Assembly (NCBI GenBank): GCA_029857855.1
Contig: JAOUGG010000060.1
Coordinates: 1-9,504, forward strand
Source of the DNA: Acidimicrobiia bacterium
Lineage (GTDB): Bacteria > Actinomycetota > Acidimicrobiia > Acidimicrobiales > SZUA-35
Length of the DNA stretch: 9,504 bases
Direction: 5' to 3'
Part shown: positions 6,268-9,504 of the stretch, in pieces
How positions within the stretch are numbered: position 1 is the stretch's first letter
Layout: each line of letters opens with the position of its first letter
The notes under the pieces: model-generated
Seen by the model: only the letters and a program-made list of their open reading frames with translations
The model's database searches: none
Told to the model about the DNA's origin: nothing
Position numbers and translations under genes: made by a program

Positions 6268-7026
6268 ATGATCGAGGAAACTGGGGCCGAAACCGTCGAG
6301 GACACCGTGGTGTTCATCCCGGCCTGGAACGAGGAGGGCAACCTGTCCGCCGTCCTTGACGAGCTGGCGGCCGGGCTGCCGGGCGTCCATGTCCTGGTCA
6401 TCGATGACGGCTCGACGGATGCCACGGCTGCCATCGCCCGAGACCACGGCGCCACTGTCGTTTCGTTCCTGGAGAACCGAGGATTGCGACACGGGATCGC
6501 TGCAGGCTATCGGGAGGCACAATCCCGCGGCTACTCGTACTGCGGTCGGGTCGATGCCGACGGCCAGCACCCCGTGGACGAACTCCGCCGGCTGCTGGAG
6601 CTCGTCCGATCGGACGACTGCGACGTGGCGATCGGCTCCCGCTTCGCCGTCGACACCGAATACGACGGCCGGCGGTACCGCCCATCGCCGTCACGCCGGC
6701 TCGGCATCGGGCTCCTGCAGACCGCTATGCGGGTGCGGTTGGGGCGACGCTTCCACGACCCGACCTCCGGGATGGTGGCGGCGAACGCCAAAGCCATGAC
6801 CGAACTGTCCGATCCGTACGTGAGCGGGGCGCCGGAGGTCGAGGCGCTGCTGCGGTTGAAGGCGGCCGGGCTCCGAGTGGAGGAGGTCCCGGTCACCATG
6901 CGGCCAAGGGCCAGCGGAGAGTCGAAGCTCCAGGGAACGAAGGCCGTCAAGCTCGTGGCGACGGTGATCACCACCCTGCTGTTCTTCGGAGGCCTCCGGC
7001 GATGGCGGTCCACGCCGGCGTCGTGA
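6268..7026 (+). CDS. Family 2 glycosyltransferase (dolichol-phosphate mannosyltransferase-like)
   Basis: The 252-residue protein has a GT-A fold. VVFIPAWNEEGNLSAVL (14-30) is the nucleotide-binding start, VIDDGSTDAT (44-53) holds the first Asp pair, GRVDADGQHP (93-102) holds the metal-binding DxD, and IGSR (122-125) and DPTSGM (164-169) are typical of the polyprenyl-phosphate sugar transferase branch. ATTLLFF-type hydrophobic residues near the end (about 230-242) form at most a short membrane contact. Such enzymes move a sugar from a nucleotide to a lipid carrier at the cytoplasmic membrane; donor and acceptor cannot be read from sequence. The ATG at 6268 is set by GCGAGGAG (6254-6261), 6 nt upstream; the frame extends to 6181, but that part is unlike the family. 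The 3' end overlaps the YdcF-like gene by 25 nt, so the two are almost certainly co-translated. Confidence 0.88.
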   Translation: MIEETGAETVEDTVVFIPAWNEEGNLSAVLDELAAGLPGVHVLVIDDGSTDATAAIARDHGATVVSFLENRGLRHGIAAGYREAQSRGYSYCGRVDADGQHPVDELRRLLELVRSDDCDVAIGSRFAVDTEYDGRRYRPSPSRRLGIGLLQTAMRVRLGRRFHDPTSGMVAANAKAMTELSDPYVSGAPEVEALLRLKAAGLRVEEVPVTMRPRASGESKLQGTKAVKLVATVITTLLFFGGLRRWRSTPAS

Positions 7027-7499
7027 TGCGGGCCATCGTCGTACTCGGCTACTCGGATCGGGGTGCGAGCACCCTCCACCCGATCTGCGCCAGCCGTCTG
7101 GAGCGAGCGATCGCCATCGCCACCGACGACGACGTTGTCGTGCTGTCAGGCTGGGCCCGCCTCCCCGACACCAGATCCGAGGCCGAGCTGATGGAGGACG
7201 CCTGGACCGGTCGGGGTCGAGAGCTGATCATCGACCCGGATGCCACGACGACGGTTGGAAACGCGGCCAACGCGCTTGCGAGCCTCCGCCGGGTCGGCGC
7301 GACCAAGGTCGTGGTGGTGACATCACGCTGGCACGCGCCGCGGGCGAGGGTCACCTTCCTGTGGGAGTTCCGCCGGACCGGTATCGCCGTTGCCGCGGTC
7401 ACCGCACCCGGTGGCCGATCCCGAGACTGGCTTCGCGAGATCCTCGGCTGGCTGATCTTGCCGTTGCAGCTCTTCACCCGACGATCACAACCGACCTGA
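7002..7499 (+). CDS. YdcF/DUF218-family protein
   Basis: The short DUF218 (SanA/ElyC/YdcF-like) protein has 165 residues. It shows AIVVLGYSDRG (11-21), the VVVLSGWAR strand-loop (45-53) followed by SEAELM (59-64), the TTTVGNAANAL segment (82-92) with its conserved Thr and Asn, and VVVTSRWHAPRARVTF (104-119), matching the family's VTSxxHxxRA signature. A hydrophobic stretch near the C-terminus (GWLILPLQLF, 149-158) could touch the membrane. Family members are linked to envelope and peptidoglycan-precursor functions, with no settled reaction. The ATG at 7002 has GGAGG (6988-6992) 9 nt upstream, inside the glycosyltransferase gene. The ATG at 7026, overlapping the preceding TGA as TGATG, is a good alternative giving MRAIVVLGYS. 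Its pairing with a lipid-carrier glycosyltransferase fits a cell-envelope polysaccharide role. Confidence 0.82.
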   Translation: MAVHAGVVMRAIVVLGYSDRGASTLHPICASRLERAIAIATDDDVVVLSGWARLPDTRSEAELMEDAWTGRGRELIIDPDATTTVGNAANALASLRRVGATKVVVVTSRWHAPRARVTFLWEFRRTGIAVAAVTAPGGRSRDWLREILGWLILPLQLFTRRSQPT

Positions 7500-7729
7500 C
7501 CAGGCAACGACGTACACATCCCCGAATCGGCGCGGAGTGGCCGGGTCGGCGAGCCGCTCGCGACGAAGGGCTCGTCCACCGTCGTGGGAGCTTTGGCGCA
7601 GCTGGTCACCGAGATGTCCGTGACCGCCATCAGTGGCGCCGCGATGACGGCGGGCTCGACGTCGTTGTCCGGAGGATCTGCCACATGGCTGTCTGCCGAT
7701 CTTTCGCGAGTTCTGAGCCCCGCAGGTAT

Positions 7730-8194
7730 TCAGACTGGCCTGGTGACCGGTGGCTGGGGTCCATCAGCCGGTGCTGTGCTGCGCCGGCGAATGAAGGTCG
7801 AAGCGGCCAGGGTGAGCACAGCGATGACAAATGCAGACTCGGTAGCGCGGCGGTTGGCACGGGTCCAGGAGTCGTCGGCTATGCGGTCGATTTCGTCGAT
7901 TGTGAGTTCAGGCAGCTCCGCCTGTATCAGGGCGAGAAGCCGATCATCATCGAGGCGCTGTTCTGCGTCCTCGAGTTCGATGGCCAGGACGCGTGCCTCA
8001 GCGGGTGAAAGGTCCTCGCCGATCGCTATGGCAGAGGTGTTGACGTAGAAGCCGAAGAACGACGCCAGCATCGCAGTTCCGATTATTGCGGTGCCGAGGG
8101 AGGTCCCGAGCTCCTTGCAGCCATCGACGCACGCGAGCGAGCAACACAACGCCAAGACGAGCCCAGTCGCCTCCTCCGCTCGGCGGCCTGCCAA
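7730..8194 (-). pseudogene. C-terminal remnant of a DHA2-type MFS drug-exporter
   Basis: Residues about 27-140 of this 154-codon frame match the end of 14-helix MFS exporters. CKELGTSLGTAIIGTAMLAS (26-45) is the GxSLGTA(I/L)IG start of helix 13. A hydrophilic periplasmic loop follows, with the family's variable acidic helices (LSPAEARVLAIELEDAEQRL, then LTIDEIDRIADDSWTRA). The last helix is ESAFVIAVLTLAASTFIRRR (119-138). Residues 1-25 do not fit, and the neighbouring frame reads LQGARDL at the same place, where the family has LQG...LGTSLG, so a frameshift lies near 8110-8120. The remaining 350 or more residues, including all substrate-path helices, are missing. It cannot transport. An alternative is a small two-helix membrane protein derived from the exporter tail. 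Confidence 0.6.
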
Positions 8195-8317
8195 ATAGCC
8201 GCCACACGACAGATCCCATCGCTGGAAAGTGCTGCGCCGACGAGTGTCAAAGCGAAGCGTTCCCAGCCGCCGACCCGGGACCCGTGGCCGTAGTGGTTCA
8301 TATCGCAGAAGCGTTGC

Positions 8318-9504
8318 TCAGGTTGGTTCATCGCTTTTCGACTCCTCGGGTAGCGAGGCGATCGCAGCGTCGACCGCTTCGTCGAGATTGGTGTGGAACC
8401 GCGACGCACCCAGTCGCGCTTCGACGCCGTCCGCGGCGAGCATCGAGCGAACGTCGGGCTTGACCCGGGCCAGGCGGAGCCCGACACCGATCGCTTCCCC
8501 CGACGTCAGCAGACCATCGATCATGCCGGTGCCCTGTGAATCCATGAAGTTGACGCCGGCGAAGTCCACGACGACTTCGCGGATCGGTGGATCGGCTCCG
8601 ACGACGGCGTCGCGCAGCCTGTCGCTGAGGACCTCGGTCGTGACGAAGTAGAGGCCGGCATCGAAACGGACCACGAACACGCCCGGGTACGTCGTTGCCT
8701 CGGGATGGTCGTCCACGCTCCAGAATGCTGTGGTGCCGGGCCGGCGACCGAGCTCGGGCGTGGCGGGTCGAGCGTTGACGTAGACGAGCCAGCCAAGCGA
8801 CAAGATCACGCCGATGACGACGCCGGCCAGCACGCCGGCCGAGAGCACGCCCAAGATGGCGGCCATCGCAATCCAGAAGTCGAATCGCGACACCCGGTGG
8901 AGCCGGCGCATCTCGGGGAGGTCCATCATCCCGAACACGACGGCATCGATGATGATCGCTCCGAGCACGGGCGTCGGCAGCTTGGAGAAGACCGGGGCCA
9001 GGAGGAACATGGTTCCGACGACGACCGTTCCGGTCACCAGTGACGCCACCTGCGTCCGCGCCCCGGATGAATCGTTGAGTGAGCTGGCCGACAGGCTGGT
9101 CGACACGGGCATGCCCTGGAACGCGCCCGCACCCAGGTTGGCCAAGCCTTGCGCCAAGGCCTCCTGTTCGATGTCGATCCGGTAGCTGTGTCGGCTGGCG
9201 AACATTCGGGCGTTGCCGGCGGTCTGGGAGAAGCCGATGAGGAGGAGCGCGAGCGACGCGATCAGGATTGTCTCGTAGTGCTCTCCGATCAGCTCGACCG
9301 AGGGGAACTCGAGAGTCGGGAGGCCGCGTGGGACGTCACCGACGGTCGCCACGCCTCGGCCCTGCAGATCGAACAGCAACGAGGCTGCGAGACCACCGGC
9401 CACCAGCAAGAACGCACCGGGGACGTTGGGCGCAACAGCTCGTAGCGCGAGCACCAACCCGATGGCAGCGAGTCCGACCCAGAGTGTGGTGGTGTCCAAT
9501 TCGT
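8318..9504 (-). CDS. SulP-family anion transporter with C-terminal STAS domain (5' end outside window)
   Basis: The visible 394 codons are the C-terminal two-thirds of a SulP (SLC26-type) membrane transporter, which usually has about 550-600 residues; the frame runs off the right edge without a start. Numbered from the codon at 9499, several membrane helices are clear (about 5-45, 77-92, 151-171, 178-192, 208-240). The SulP core IDIEQEALAQGLANLGAGAF and GMPVSTSLSASSLNDSSGAR (109-148) is nearly consensus. The STAS domain (about 270-383) contains VVDFAGVNFMDSQGTGMIDG (310-329), the strand-loop carrying the Ser that corresponds to the phosphorylated site in anti-sigma antagonists. The family moves sulfate, bicarbonate or other anions, with Na+ or H+; the substrate is not decidable here. 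It ends with an acidic tail at the TGA at 8318-8320. Confidence 0.9.
   Translation of the reverse strand, partial: ELDTTTLWVGLAAIGLVLALRAVAPNVPGAFLLVAGGLAASLLFDLQGRGVATVGDVPRGLPTLEFPSVELIGEHYETILIASLALLLIGFSQTAGNARMFASRHSYRIDIEQEALAQGLANLGAGAFQGMPVSTSLSASSLNDSSGARTQVASLVTGTVVVGTMFLLAPVFSKLPTPVLGAIIIDAVVFGMMDLPEMRRLHRVSRFDFWIAMAAILGVLSAGVLAGVVIGVILSLGWLVYVNARPATPELGRRPGTTAFWSVDDHPEATTYPGVFVVRFDAGLYFVTTEVLSDRLRDAVVGADPPIREVVVDFAGVNFMDSQGTGMIDGLLTSGEAIGVGLRLARVKPDVRSMLAADGVEARLGASRFHTNLDEAVDAAIASLPEESKSDEPT

Noticed and set aside
7049..7684. 211-codon minus-strand open frame opposite the YdcF-like gene
   Set aside because: More than two thirds is antisense to a well-supported DUF218 gene. The free part (7500-7684) has GC-rich codons but matches nothing I know, and the plus strand there is equally open.
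8083..8487. 134-codon minus-strand frame overlapping the end of the SulP gene
   Set aside because: It overlaps the STAS coding region in another frame and is Arg/Ser-rich; the part beyond SulP (from about 8300 down) has no recognisable similarity or start signal.

Overview
The window is GC-rich DNA with actinobacterial codon habits: GC-rich third positions, GTG starts, weak or absent Shine-Dalgarno sites, and one probable leaderless start. The best guess is a free-living, perhaps aquatic, actinobacterium of the Acidimicrobiia type. That placement rests on general sequence character only, with no marker gene.

Layout. Positions 1-1261 are a graveyard: an unassigned stretch, a minus-strand remnant of a cysteine-containing protein that looks exported, a piece of the C-terminal half of an IS256-family transposase, and a VOC (glyoxalase/bleomycin-resistance fold) gene that lost its 5' end at the IS junction. 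Next comes an intact divergent pair: a minus-strand P-loop NTPase of the cyclic 2,3-diphosphoglycerate synthetase family (1419-2765) and a plus-strand archaeal-type ornithine cyclodeaminase / LOR-SDH-domain protein (2892-4115). Immediately downstream lies the N-terminal part of a second IS256-family transposase, then a 125-bp segment bounded by a perfect 10-bp inverted repeat, then a TusA-DsrE fusion gene that has lost its C-terminus and the usual TusA cysteine.

From 5234 to 7499 the plus strand carries an endonuclease/exonuclease/phosphatase (EEP) protein and an overlapping pair: a GT2 glycosyltransferase and a small YdcF/DUF218 protein. The gap before the glycosyltransferase holds a frameshifted minus-strand coding remnant. 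The right part is on the minus strand: a C-terminal scrap of a DHA2-type MFS exporter (7730-8194) and a SulP-type anion transporter with a STAS domain (8318 to the window edge, 5' end missing).

Functionally the window is a patchwork, not one operon. The clearest unit is the divergent NTPase/cyclodeaminase pair, whose families I recall as genomic neighbours in archaea and bacteria, suggesting ornithine, arginine or proline metabolism. The GT2/YdcF pair probably works in lipid-linked sugar or envelope chemistry. The long genes are intact while the spaces between them are full of truncated and frameshifted pieces, so the decay looks real and local rather than the result of poor sequence. I found no rRNA, tRNA, CRISPR array or obvious new defence system.
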